Positions 43,390 through 51,592 of a DNA stretch of 64,000 nt are shown piece by piece. The notes below the pieces were generated by a model. That model ran no database searches. It saw nothing but the letters and a program-made list of their open reading frames with translations, and was not told where the DNA came from. The stretch comes from Rhodospirillales bacterium (GTDB lineage Bacteria; Pseudomonadota; Alphaproteobacteria; Rhodospirillales; Casp-alpha2), in contig JABMNT010000227.1 in NCBI GenBank assembly GCA_013203595.1, forward strand, positions 1 to 64,000, in the 5' to 3' direction. A program made the translations under genes and the position numbers. Each line of letters opens with the position of its first letter. Positions within the stretch are counted from its first letter, which is position 1.

Positions 43390-45140
43390 TGGCCTATAAT
43401 ATCATTCAGGCCAATTTCATCAAAGGCGAACTCTCGCCGCTGGTGCACGCCCGTGTTGATCTGGAGCTCTTCAGGACGGGATTGGCGATCTGCGAGAATT
43501 GGCTGGTGCTGCCGCAGGGAGGGATCAAGACCCGGCCCGGCACCATGTATGTGGCTGAAGCGAAAGACAGCGCGAAAGCTGTGCGTGTGGTTCGCTTCAT
43601 TTATTCGACGGAAGTGAATTATATTCTGGAGTTTGGCGAAACCTATATCCGTGTCTTCAAGGAACAATCCCAGGTCCTGTCCGCCGGCGTGCCGGTTGAA
43701 ATCACTACCACTTATATGCAGTCCGAATTGTTCAACCTGCAATTCACCCAGGACGAAAACACCCTCTATATTGTCCATAAGGATCACGTCCCGGCACGAC
43801 TGACCCGCTCCTCCCATACTGCGTGGACGCTTGCGGATATGGCATTTACGGCCGCACCCGGAGCCTGGACCTCAAACAATTATCCGCAACGTGTTGCCTT
43901 TTATGAAGATCGCCTTGTCCTCGCGGCAACACCGAACCAGCCGAATACGGCGTGGTTTTCGAAGACCGGCTCGCACGCCGATTTTACCACCGGCGCAGCG
44001 GCTGATGCGGCCATGGAAATTGTCGCGCGCACCGGACAGGTCAACGCGATTCAGTGGATGGTTGAAGACAAGCTTTTGCAGTTTGGCACGACCGCAGCTA
44101 CCCGCACGCTGGGCGGTACCGGTGATACGGCGCTGGAACCAAATAATATTTCGCAACGCCGCCATACGACGGATGGTTCGAGTTCTCTGCAACCGGTACA
44201 GACCGGTGCGGTTACGGTCTTTGCCGGAGACAAGAAGCGACGGTTGCGGGAGTTTATCTATTCCTTTGAAAACGACCGTTTCCTGGCTCCCGACCTGACG
44301 CTGCTGTCTGAACATATTCTCAAGCCGCAGGTTGTGGAAATGGCCTATGCCCAGGATCCGTTCCCGATAATCTGGTGCGCGCTGGGTAATGGTGAACTGG
44401 CTGGCTGCACCTATGATTCGGATTTCAAAATTGCCGGCTGGCATCGTCACCGGATTGGCGGGGATGCCGGCCGGGGTTGGGGCGAAGTTGAAAGCATTGC
44501 GGTTATTCCGGGCGCTGACCATGACGAACTGTGGATGGTTGTGAAGCGAACCATCAACGGTACGAGCAAGCGTTATATCGAATATCTGACACAGCCCTTT
44601 GACGACGAATTACTGGTAAAAGACGAGGCTTTTCAGGTTGATAGCGGACTTTCATATGCGGGCGCAGCTGCCGATACATTTACCGGACTTGATCACCTGG
44701 AAGGTGAAACGGTCGCCATCCTGGCTAATGGAGCTCTCGATCCGGTACAGGCGGTTGCTTCCGGGACAGTCAGTCTGCAAGGCGGACGCTCCGCGACAAA
44801 GGCCTCGATCGGGTTTGCTTATACGGCCACTGCCCGCTCATTGCGCCTTGGTATTGCCGATGCGGGTGGAACAATTCTTGGTCGGAAATCCAGTGTCGGG
44901 CGGGTTGTTGTTGATGTGCAGGCATCCTTACTGACCAAGGCCGGAACTGATCTGAACAGATTGGAAGTGGTGGTCCAAAGAGATGGAGCTGATCCCATGG
45001 ACAGTTCACCGCCACTGTTCACCGGGGCCCGGGAAGTGATTATCGATGATGACTGGGAAACCGCCGGGCAGGTTTATCTTGTCCAGGATGTTCCGCTGCC
45101 CGCGACTGTTCGCGCGCTGACGCCTGCTGTTGTTATATAA
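43389..45140 (+). CDS. tail tubular protein B (T7 gp12-like)
   Basis: The 583-residue protein starts at ATG 43389: FIKGELSPLVHARVDLELFR then ENWLVLPQGGIKTRPGTMYV, with WLVEDKLLQFGT-like sequence (here IQWMVEDKLLQFGTTAATRT) and DNRFLAPDLT-like sequence (here ENDRFLAPDLTLLSEHILKP). These are hallmarks of tail tubular B/stabilisation proteins, with beta-propeller repeats. It forms the lower nozzle of the short tail. Confidence 0.9.
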   Translation: MAYNIIQANFIKGELSPLVHARVDLELFRTGLAICENWLVLPQGGIKTRPGTMYVAEAKDSAKAVRVVRFIYSTEVNYILEFGETYIRVFKEQSQVLSAGVPVEITTTYMQSELFNLQFTQDENTLYIVHKDHVPARLTRSSHTAWTLADMAFTAAPGAWTSNNYPQRVAFYEDRLVLAATPNQPNTAWFSKTGSHADFTTGAAADAAMEIVARTGQVNAIQWMVEDKLLQFGTTAATRTLGGTGDTALEPNNISQRRHTTDGSSSLQPVQTGAVTVFAGDKKRRLREFIYSFENDRFLAPDLTLLSEHILKPQVVEMAYAQDPFPIIWCALGNGELAGCTYDSDFKIAGWHRHRIGGDAGRGWGEVESIAVIPGADHDELWMVVKRTINGTSKRYIEYLTQPFDDELLVKDEAFQVDSGLSYAGAAADTFTGLDHLEGETVAILANGALDPVQAVASGTVSLQGGRSATKASIGFAYTATARSLRLGIADAGGTILGRKSSVGRVVVDVQASLLTKAGTDLNRLEVVVQRDGADPMDSSPPLFTGAREVIIDDDWETAGQVYLVQDVPLPATVRALTPAVVI

Positions 45141-45152
45141 GGAGAGATGACC

Positions 45153-45524
45153 ATGAGTTTTGGATTCCTGTCCGGCATTGCCCAGGTGATCGCCAGTGCG
45201 TTCAGTGTTTATAATGCCATCGATGCCAGGTCAGAAAACAAACGTGTTGCCAAAGAGGTCCGGGCCAGCGCAGACCGGCAAGCCGCCCGCAAACAGACCG
45301 AGTTGGAACATTTACGCAGTCTGCAGCGTGTGGCCTACGCCAAAGCCGGTGTAAAACTGTCTGGCACTCCGACGATTGTGATCGACGAATCGCAGGCACA
45401 GGGCCAGATGGATATCGAAGCCATAAAACTGAAAGGTTTGCAACAGGCCCGCGCCTATGACGCGAAGGCGGCGCAGGCCGGGATGGATGCAGGGATCAAG
45501 CTTGTTTCAAGATTTAAAATCTGA
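45153..45524 (+). CDS. gp14-like internal virion protein
   Basis: The 123-residue protein has a hydrophobic start (MSFGFLSGIAQVIASAFSVY) and a long helical, Ala/Gln/Arg-rich body (EVRASADRQAARKQTELEHL, IEAIKLKGLQQARAYDAKAA). This is the pattern of T7 gp14-type ejection proteins, which insert into the outer membrane. I start at ATG 45153 because AAGGAG is 7-8 bases before it and too close to ATG 45147. Confidence 0.75.
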   Translation: MSFGFLSGIAQVIASAFSVYNAIDARSENKRVAKEVRASADRQAARKQTELEHLRSLQRVAYAKAGVKLSGTPTIVIDESQAQGQMDIEAIKLKGLQQARAYDAKAAQAGMDAGIKLVSRFKI

Positions 45525-45736
45525 CGGCCTGAATTTTGTCGCCTGCCGCCAAAGGCATTAGGCATTTGCGGCGTTAAGAGCCCCCAGTTGAACTCGCGGT
45601 CCCTTCCGATTGTTTCAAAATGAGTGTGCTACCGCGAAATGCGGCGATGACAGGGTCGCGTCGTCTGGGCCAATACCTGATTTTCAACAGCTTCCTGCGT
45701 TCCTTTTGGGCGCGCTTTTTAAATGGATGACGTCTT

Positions 45737-47260
45737 ATGACAATTACCAATAATACAATTCGCACATCGACGAACGGTAACGGCGTGACAACTGCATTCG
45801 CCGTCAGTTTTCCCTTTTATGACGATGCCGATCTGGTTGTAATCCTCGTCAGGGCCGACGAAACGGAAGTTGTCCAGGTTCTGAATTCTGATTACACGGT
45901 TGCCGGTGGCGGCGGGACAAGCGGTACGGTGACGATGATCGTTCCGCCTGCCAGTGGCGAACGTTTGGTCAGGTACCGTGTTTCTCCGCTGACTCAGGAA
46001 ACCGATTATGCGGATGGCGATGCTTTCCCGGCGGATAGCCATGAGGCTGCTCTGGATCGTTTGACGATGCAGAATCAGGAGCAGGCCGATAAACTGAGTC
46101 GCGCATTAACACTTTCGGAATCCACGGAAGTTCCTGGTTCCCTGACAATGGATGAGCCCATTGCCGGACGTGCGTTAAAATGGAACGCAACCGAAGACGG
46201 AATAGTCAATTCGAACAGCGATATTGAAGCCGTCGAAGCGAACGTTGCGTTGAATGCAGCTGCCGCTGAGGCGAGCACGGATGCGGCCGCGGCGAGTGCT
46301 GCGGCGGCAGCGGCATCTGCAAGTGTGGCGGCTACCAACGCCGGGACCGCCGCCCTGTATGCGACGGGAGCCGGCCAGACTCTGGTTGACGCTACCAACT
46401 ATACGGCGGGAACGGACAACTCTGTGGTTTTCACAGGCGTTATTTTTGCGTCTAAGTATTATTTGTCGGTTTTCTTTGGGGGCACCTTTCAGGACTGGGA
46501 AACGTATTCGATTTCCGATGATGGCACCGATACGACTGTGACTTTTGATGCGAAGATCCCCCTCGCCGTGCCGACAATCACCGGGCAATGGGGCGTGCGT
46601 TCGGCACAGGTCGCCTTTACCGATGTGGCATCCACACCGACCACCCTTGCCGGCTACGGCATAACGGACGCCGCCACATCAACGCAGGGGGGCCTTGCTG
46701 ACAGCGCCCTGCAGCCAGGTGATGCGATCGACAACTCGGTCATCGGCGGCTCAACCCCGGCGGCAGGGACGTTTACGACACTGAGAGGGGATGCAGGTTC
46801 CGGGGTCGGCATTGCTCCGACAGATGGAACGCTGCACGTTCACACCGCGTCGGCGGGCACCGTAACGGCGTCTGCCAATGGCGACGAACTGGTGCTTGAA
46901 AATAACGGTAATGCGGGTCTCAGTATCCTTACACCAAATACCGCGAGTGCAACGATCTACTTTGGTGATGCCGACAGTGCCGGGGTTGGCTATATCGGCT
47001 ATACCCATTCCACCAATACGATGAGCTTCCAAACAAATGAAGCATTAGCATTCTACGTCGATGGCAATCGCAATAAGGTTCTTGGCAACGGCGCCCTGGC
47101 CACCACGGCCACAGATGGTTTCACCTATATCCCGGCCAGCGCTGGCGCCCCGACCGGCACGCCGACCAGTGTAACCGGGATGGTGCCGATGCATTTCGAC
47201 AGCACGAACAATGTTTTTTACATCTATAACGGCGGCTGGAAATCCGTCGCCATGACTTAA
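45737..47260 (+). CDS. tail fibre protein with T7 gp17-like N-terminal domain
   Basis: The 507-residue protein begins with the tail-attachment domain of T7-type fibres (VTTAFAVSFPFYDDADLVVI, VRYRVSPLTQETDYADGDAF, PADSHEAALDRLTMQNQEQA). An Ala-rich coiled stretch follows (AAEASTDAAAASAAAAAASA), then beta-rich Gly/Thr repeats. The C-terminal segment (MVPMHFDSTNNVFYIYNGGW) resembles a fibre end. It determines host binding. Confidence 0.9.
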   Translation: MTITNNTIRTSTNGNGVTTAFAVSFPFYDDADLVVILVRADETEVVQVLNSDYTVAGGGGTSGTVTMIVPPASGERLVRYRVSPLTQETDYADGDAFPADSHEAALDRLTMQNQEQADKLSRALTLSESTEVPGSLTMDEPIAGRALKWNATEDGIVNSNSDIEAVEANVALNAAAAEASTDAAAASAAAAAASASVAATNAGTAALYATGAGQTLVDATNYTAGTDNSVVFTGVIFASKYYLSVFFGGTFQDWETYSISDDGTDTTVTFDAKIPLAVPTITGQWGVRSAQVAFTDVASTPTTLAGYGITDAATSTQGGLADSALQPGDAIDNSVIGGSTPAAGTFTTLRGDAGSGVGIAPTDGTLHVHTASAGTVTASANGDELVLENNGNAGLSILTPNTASATIYFGDADSAGVGYIGYTHSTNTMSFQTNEALAFYVDGNRNKVLGNGALATTATDGFTYIPASAGAPTGTPTSVTGMVPMHFDSTNNVFYIYNGGWKSVAMT

Positions 47261-47272
47261 AAGGGGGGCAAA

Positions 47273-47725
47273 ATGGCACTGCTTAAAGATTTCAAAACAC
47301 CCTACGGCGTGCAGGCGGCCGCCTATCACATGATTTCGTCGGTGCGGATCAACCGACTGGCCGAGACGGTCGATGTGGGTTTTGCGGTCTACAGGGATGC
47401 AGACACCCGCACCGCCTGGAAGACCGCCCGGCTATCCTTTGTTGCGGCTTCTGCGGATGTGGTCGCAGCCCATGCGGCAAGGCAGGAGGCGTCTGGCAAT
47501 GCCGCGATTGCCGCCGCCGAGGCAGCGATTGTCGCAGCGAACAAAACTATGGCAACGGCCGGCGCCGCTGTTGAGGTCAATGCGCCGTTCCCCGATACCG
47601 TAAGCCTGACTGTGGACCGTGCTGATTATGCCGCTGTTCTGAATGCAGGCGGCGGCATTGACATTGCCAAGACCTACACCTTCACCAAGACGCAAGCCGA
47701 TTTCGACGGCGCGTCTGACGCATAG
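47273..47725 (+). CDS. fibre-associated phage protein, unknown
   Basis: The 150-residue protein has MALLKDFKTPYGVQAAAYHM and ISSVRINRLAETVDVGFAVY at the N-terminus, an Ala-rich helix in the middle, and a beta C-terminus (AKTYTFTKTQADFDGASDA). AAGGGGGG precedes the ATG. It lies between two fibre-type genes, so it may be a fibre accessory or chaperone. Confidence 0.6.
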   Translation: MALLKDFKTPYGVQAAAYHMISSVRINRLAETVDVGFAVYRDADTRTAWKTARLSFVAASADVVAAHAARQEASGNAAIAAAEAAIVAANKTMATAGAAVEVNAPFPDTVSLTVDRADYAAVLNAGGGIDIAKTYTFTKTQADFDGASDA

Positions 47726-47735
47726 GATAGAAACC

Positions 47736-48470
47736 ATGACTTCAACAAAAGGACTTTTCGGCAGGCCCACTTATCTGGGGAAATCCGGCAATCTGACCCT
47801 GACCGACGCCCATTACGGCCGCCTGATCAACGTCACCTCGACCGGCACCATCACCCTGCCCGATGCGGCGACGGTGGGATCGGGCTGGTTTTGCCGGGTC
47901 CGCCAGGGCGGTGGCGCGGCAACCGTTGCCCGGGCCGGATCGGACACCATCGAGTTATGGGCGGATAGCGGCCTGACCTCGGTTCTTCTGGCCTCGCAGG
48001 GTGATGAAATAGAGATTGTATCAACCGGGTCGGGCTGGGTGGCCTCGGGTCGGATCAAGGTCCGGGCAATTATGTCATCGTCAACTGACCAGACAATTGC
48101 GACAGCGACACTGACCACCCTGACATTTTCAACAGCGGCGACCGATACCCATTCCATGTTCGAGAACAGCACGGCGGAGAAGTACGAGGTGCCGTTCTCG
48201 GGGGTCTATTATGTCCAGTATGATGGCGTGGTCGACGGTTCGGCCTCCTTCTCCTTTACAACCAGCATTGTCACGACAGTTGGCATCAATGCTGCATTTG
48301 TCAGCCAGGCGTCCGCCAGTATCGCGGATACGGAGATGCATGCGCTGGCGACAGTGCAGTTGACCAGGGGCGATGAAATCTGGCTCACGGCCTATCAGGT
48401 GTCGGGCGGCGGCAAGGACATCCAGAACATGACTGAATTGTGTTTCTGGGAGGTTTTGAGAGTGGGGTAA
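47736..48470 (+). CDS. second fibre/receptor-binding protein with C1q-like jelly-roll end
   Basis: The 244-residue protein from ATG 47736 has an N-terminal beta-rich part (YLGKSGNLTLTDAHYGRLIN, STGTITLPDAATVGSGWFCR) also seen in phage fibre tips. The C-terminal domain (HSMFENSTAEKYEVPFSGVY, YVQYDGVVDGSASFSF, ATVQLTRGDEIWLTAYQVSG) has the strand order of C1q/TNF-type jelly rolls. It probably binds the host surface. Confidence 0.7.
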   Translation: MTSTKGLFGRPTYLGKSGNLTLTDAHYGRLINVTSTGTITLPDAATVGSGWFCRVRQGGGAATVARAGSDTIELWADSGLTSVLLASQGDEIEIVSTGSGWVASGRIKVRAIMSSSTDQTIATATLTTLTFSTAATDTHSMFENSTAEKYEVPFSGVYYVQYDGVVDGSASFSFTTSIVTTVGINAAFVSQASASIADTEMHALATVQLTRGDEIWLTAYQVSGGGKDIQNMTELCFWEVLRVG

Positions 48471-48489
48471 TGGAAAAAGGAGAGGCACT

Positions 48490-48786
48490 ATGAAATCGCT
48501 ATGCGCCGTCTTTCTGGCAGTTTTGATAATGGCCGCTGCCGGTCCTGCGGCGGCGCAGGCGGTCTGTGGTCTGCGGGCGGCAATGCTCAGGCAACTGGGG
48601 GGTAACTACAAAGAGGCGGTGGTTGCTATGGGGCTGGCCAGCAATGGCGCGGTGCTCGAGGTCACCCGTTCGGATTCCGGTAGCTGGACGATCCTGCTGA
48701 CCAATCCGTCGGGCGTCACCTGCCTGATGGCGGCCGGCGAGAATTGGGAGACCATAAAGCCGACGATAAAAAGGGAGCCGAGCTGA
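48490..48786 (+). CDS. secreted small protein in the lysis region
   Basis: The 98-residue protein has a clear signal peptide (MKSLCAVFLAVLIMAAAGPA AAQA). A compact domain with paired Cys follows: VCGLRAAMLRQLGGNYKEAV, SGSWTILLTNPSGVTCLMAA. AAGGAGAGG precedes the ATG. Similar periplasmic proteins occur beside alphaproteobacterial phage lysis genes, but the function is not established. It shares one base with the next start. Confidence 0.65.
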   Translation: MKSLCAVFLAVLIMAAAGPAAAQAVCGLRAAMLRQLGGNYKEAVVAMGLASNGAVLEVTRSDSGSWTILLTNPSGVTCLMAAGENWETIKPTIKREPS

Positions 48787-49073
48787 TGACGATCGAGGTT
48801 GTATTGACGATTGTCGGACTGGTGCTGGCCCTGGCCGGATCCTTTGTGGCCAATAACCGCTATATCCAGAATCAGATGGGAAGCAAGAACGAACGGGTCC
48901 ATGCGCGCATTGACGAGATCAGCCGCGACTATGCGCGCAAGGATGATCTGATGCCGCATCTGAAACGGATTGAGGACAGCACGGACCGGACCAACGAACG
49001 GCTGGACAAGTTTTATTCGGAAATCACCAAGACTTTGTCGGAGATGGTATCGAGTATGAAAGGAAGGGTATAA
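48786..49073 (+). CDS. spanin-like/lysis accessory membrane protein
   Basis: The 95-residue protein starts at ATG 48786. It has one N-terminal membrane helix (VVLTIVGLVLALAGSFVANN) and a long coiled-coil tail (NERVHARIDEISRDYARKDD, RTNERLDKFYSEITKTLSEM). This shape fits an inner-membrane spanin or holin partner. It overlaps both neighbours by one base. Confidence 0.65.
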   Translation: MTIEVVLTIVGLVLALAGSFVANNRYIQNQMGSKNERVHARIDEISRDYARKDDLMPHLKRIEDSTDRTNERLDKFYSEITKTLSEMVSSMKGRV

Positions 49074-49513
49074 TGAAGGATCCGATTTCAAGCGCCGCCA
49101 GCGGCCTGATTTCCGGGGTGGCGGCGCCCCTGTTCAACCTGGTTGACGAACTGTTCACCAGCGACGATGAGCGGGCTCAGGCCAAACTCAAGCTCATGCA
49201 GATGGAACAGAGCGGAAAACTCGACACCCTGAAACTCCAAATGAGCGCCATTCTGGCGGAAGCGCAGTCGACGGACCCCTGGACAAGCCGGGCGCGGCCC
49301 TCTTTTCTCTATATCATTTATGTCTTTATTCTGGCGTCGATCCCCATGGGGGCGCTGTCGGCCTGGGATCCGGATATGGCCAAAGCCATCGCCTACGGTG
49401 CAAAGGCATGGCTTGATGCCATCCCTGAAAGCTTGATGGGATTGTTCGGGGTGGGCTATCTCGGCTACACCGGGTTCCGTTCCTGGGACAAGAAGAACGG
49501 GGTCACGAAGTAG
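49073..49513 (+). CDS. 3TM-type phage holin
   Basis: The 146-residue protein has an amphipathic N-terminus (AASGLISGVAAPLFNLVDEL), the DPWTSRARPSFLYIIYVFIL segment that marks the GTA/phage 3TM holin family, and a final hydrophobic region (ESLMGLFGVGYLGYTGFRSW). It should permeabilise the inner membrane at lysis. No endolysin gene is adjacent. It is the last recognisable prophage gene. Confidence 0.85.
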   Translation: MKDPISSAASGLISGVAAPLFNLVDELFTSDDERAQAKLKLMQMEQSGKLDTLKLQMSAILAEAQSTDPWTSRARPSFLYIIYVFILASIPMGALSAWDPDMAKAIAYGAKAWLDAIPESLMGLFGVGYLGYTGFRSWDKKNGVTK

Positions 49514-49982
49514 GGGGCTTTTAGAGCGATAAATTAGCTTAGGTCGGCTTTTGCGAAACAGGCTTTATCTCTGGTGGTCGATCAATTCTGTCACTTATAT
49601 GATGGCCAGGGCTGCTGATATATCCTTAAAGCTATTTAAGTGGCACCTAGAAGATAGGACCACTTCAAAAAATTCTTGCCTAGATTGCATTATTCAGCCA
49701 GTGTTTTGTCATAAAGACGTTAAGCGTCCAATTTGACAGGGAGAATGGTGGATTGAAACTGACTAATACACCAGCGCAATGTTGATAATTTTACTTAATG
49801 TCGCTATTGATCGTAATTGTATTTTGCATACCTACGGGTCTATATGCTGCCCGTTTTGTTGTTGCGGGTCGGGTAACTTTCTGCTGTCCCTTTAACCCAA
49901 TGGTAAACACACCTATATTAGGGTATGATTGGCGAAGTGCAGAAAGCACCTTATTCTGAGATAGAATAGAAAGGCACATTTA
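49514..49982. other. AT-rich prophage right-end region, no supported gene
   Basis: About 470 AT-rich bases lie between the holin gene and the 64-residue gene. A frame at 49551-49736 (TTG start) shows no family or ribosome site and is not supported. CAATGTTGATAATT at 49777-49790 nearly repeats CAATGTTGATTATT at 27641-27654. Confidence 0.4.
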
Positions 49983-50177
49983 ATGGAAGCTCTTATTTCT
50001 CTCGCATCTATCGTTGCCTTAGTCCTTGTCGTATTTGTCGGAAGTACCGGGTTCGGCAACCTTATTGAAGGCAAGCTACGTCGCGGACTGACGTTGAGCG
50101 ATGGCAAAAGTGTAATTTCCGTTACACCTGGCTCAAACGCAATGCCAGCAGACAATATTAACCAGAAGCACGCGTAG
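49983..50177 (+). CDS. 64-residue single-span membrane protein
   Basis: One hydrophobic helix (ALISLASIVALVLVVFVGST) is followed by a basic, soluble tail (NLIEGKLRRGLTLSDGKSVI). GAAAGG precedes the ATG. It is 16 bases upstream of the next gene, so probably cotranscribed with it. No family was recognised. Confidence 0.55.
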   Translation: MEALISLASIVALVLVVFVGSTGFGNLIEGKLRRGLTLSDGKSVISVTPGSNAMPADNINQKHA

Positions 50178-50193
50178 TCATTTTTGTGGCGCC

Positions 50194-51117
50194 ATGGTAA
50201 ATTGGGTAGCCACCTACTTTAAAAACGGTTGGAAAAAACTTCAAACGGACTCCGCTATGTTGGCGATTATATTTATCGCCAGTGTAGCCTCGTATTTTGT
50301 TTACCTGTTTTTCAGCGGTAACGTACCACAGGAAATTCTTGTGGATGGCTCGATTGACTATAACTTAATTGTCCCTTGGGCGAAAACGTTGCCCGAACAG
50401 ATGTTTGAGGCTTTGTCCAAACAAATACTCAGCAATCCAATTATAGCAATCCTTTATTTCGTGATGATTGCTTTCAGTTTAATATTGATTGCTTTGCTTC
50501 TCAAATTCTTTTCACGCATAATGCTTTTTTTACACGAAGCAGCAAGCCGTAAGGATTTGCTGAATAAGACAGGTCTATTTGAGTTCTGGCCGAATGCGTC
50601 TATTACAGAAAGAGCCCCTCAATGGGCCGTTATGGCAGACCGGATACTTGCCTCGCCACATACGACATTTAATCTTCTTGGTGCTACAGGCTGGGATACG
50701 TTCGGGCATTCAAACTCACCACTTCACAAAGCAATGGAAAATTTTAGCGGGAGTATCCGGGTTATCTTGATGAATCCAGATTCACATAGGTTACCCGCGC
50801 GGGCAATGAGCATCGGTATGACCACGGCAGCCTATAAACACCAAATTAAGAAAAGCATAAAATTTTTAAAAGAACTCAAAGCCAAAGGACATTTCGTTGA
50901 ATTGAAGCTTTATGGCTCAACGCCGAACTGGAAAATGATTTTTACCCCCCGACGGGTATGGCTCCAACATTACCACAACGATCATCATGTCGCCGACTGC
51001 CCCGTTTACATGTTTTATAGTACGCAGGAACGAACCGGGCTTTATCAATCGTTTGCGAAGGACTTTGAGCGTATTTGGGCGCAATGCGACTTTATGGTTG
51101 ATCTGTCAACCAACTAA
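50194..51117 (+). CDS. membrane-anchored protein with phospholipase-D-like domain (possible defence effector)
   Basis: The 307-residue protein has two N-terminal membrane helices (MLAIIFIASVASYFVYLFFS and ILYFVMIAFSLILIALLLKF). A cytosolic domain follows with the layout GATGWDTFGHSNSPLHKAME, SIRVILMNPDSHRLPARAMS, YKHQIKKSIKFLKELKAKGH, FVELKLYGSTPNWKMIF and a final SFAKDFERIWAQC. This resembles PLD-superfamily-like domains found in membrane-bound and defence-associated proteins. No intact HxK motif is seen, so catalysis is doubtful. It is AT-rich and sits at the prophage edge. Confidence 0.6.
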   Translation: MVNWVATYFKNGWKKLQTDSAMLAIIFIASVASYFVYLFFSGNVPQEILVDGSIDYNLIVPWAKTLPEQMFEALSKQILSNPIIAILYFVMIAFSLILIALLLKFFSRIMLFLHEAASRKDLLNKTGLFEFWPNASITERAPQWAVMADRILASPHTTFNLLGATGWDTFGHSNSPLHKAMENFSGSIRVILMNPDSHRLPARAMSIGMTTAAYKHQIKKSIKFLKELKAKGHFVELKLYGSTPNWKMIFTPRRVWLQHYHNDHHVADCPVYMFYSTQERTGLYQSFAKDFERIWAQCDFMVDLSTN

Positions 51118-51147
51118 TGCCTCAATAAACACAAGTGTTGAGGATCT

Positions 51148-51540
51148 ATGGCCGCTCGTGAAATACCGGAAGCGACAATTGGGAAGGCTCTGATGTCAGG
51201 CCTGCGGTGCCGCTGCCCGCGCTGCGGTGTGGGGAAACTGTTCCCCAAGTATCTGAAAGTTGTCGATGAATGTCCGAATTGTCATCTGGGATTGCAGGGC
51301 CATGACAGTGGCGATGGTGCGGTTGTGCCGGCCATTCTTCTGATTGGTTCGCTGGTGGTTGGCCTGGCATTTTATGTGGAACTGACATTCATGCCACCCT
51401 TGTGGGCACATGTGGTGTTGTGGGCACCGGTCATACTTGTGCTGACCGGCTTGATACTGCCGCCGCTTAAGGGGCTTGGGATCGCCCTTCAATACAGGTT
51501 CAGGTCAACAGAAGAACCGCCGGCGCCGGGTGGCACATAA
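51148..51540 (+). CDS. DUF983 membrane protein
   Basis: The 130-residue protein has an N-terminal zinc-ribbon (LRCRCPRCGVGKLF and DECPNCHLGL) and two membrane helices, the DUF983 signature. In alphaproteobacteria it usually follows ctaE and precedes SURF1 in the cox operon. Here it is separated from ctaE by the prophage. Likely linked to cytochrome oxidase biogenesis. Confidence 0.92.
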   Translation: MAAREIPEATIGKALMSGLRCRCPRCGVGKLFPKYLKVVDECPNCHLGLQGHDSGDGAVVPAILLIGSLVVGLAFYVELTFMPPLWAHVVLWAPVILVLTGLILPPLKGLGIALQYRFRSTEEPPAPGGT

Positions 51541-51592
51541 CGCCCGCCGCCCGGGACAGGAATCTAGTGTTTCCATATCAATAGGAAGCGCT

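Larger units (their letters stand above)
28065..49513. mobile_element. podovirus-like prophage (compact, no integrase or endolysin seen)
   Basis: A continuous run holds a phage repressor with operators, early genes, terminase subunits, T7-type portal, Bbp19-like, internal virion, scaffold, capsid, tail tubular A/B, gp14-like, fibre and spanin/holin-like genes. These are the parts of a short-tailed phage. No integrase, excisionase, replication or endolysin gene was recognised. It is flanked by oxidase-related genes (ctaE left, DUF983 right), so it probably entered the cox locus. Exact ends are not defined. A weak near-repeat CAATGTTGAT at 27641 and 49777 is the only candidate attachment sequence. 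Confidence 0.85.

Noticed and set aside
49551-49736. 61-codon frame after the holin gene as a possible endolysin or phage gene
   Set aside because: TTG start, no ribosome site and no lysozyme, amidase or peptidase motif.
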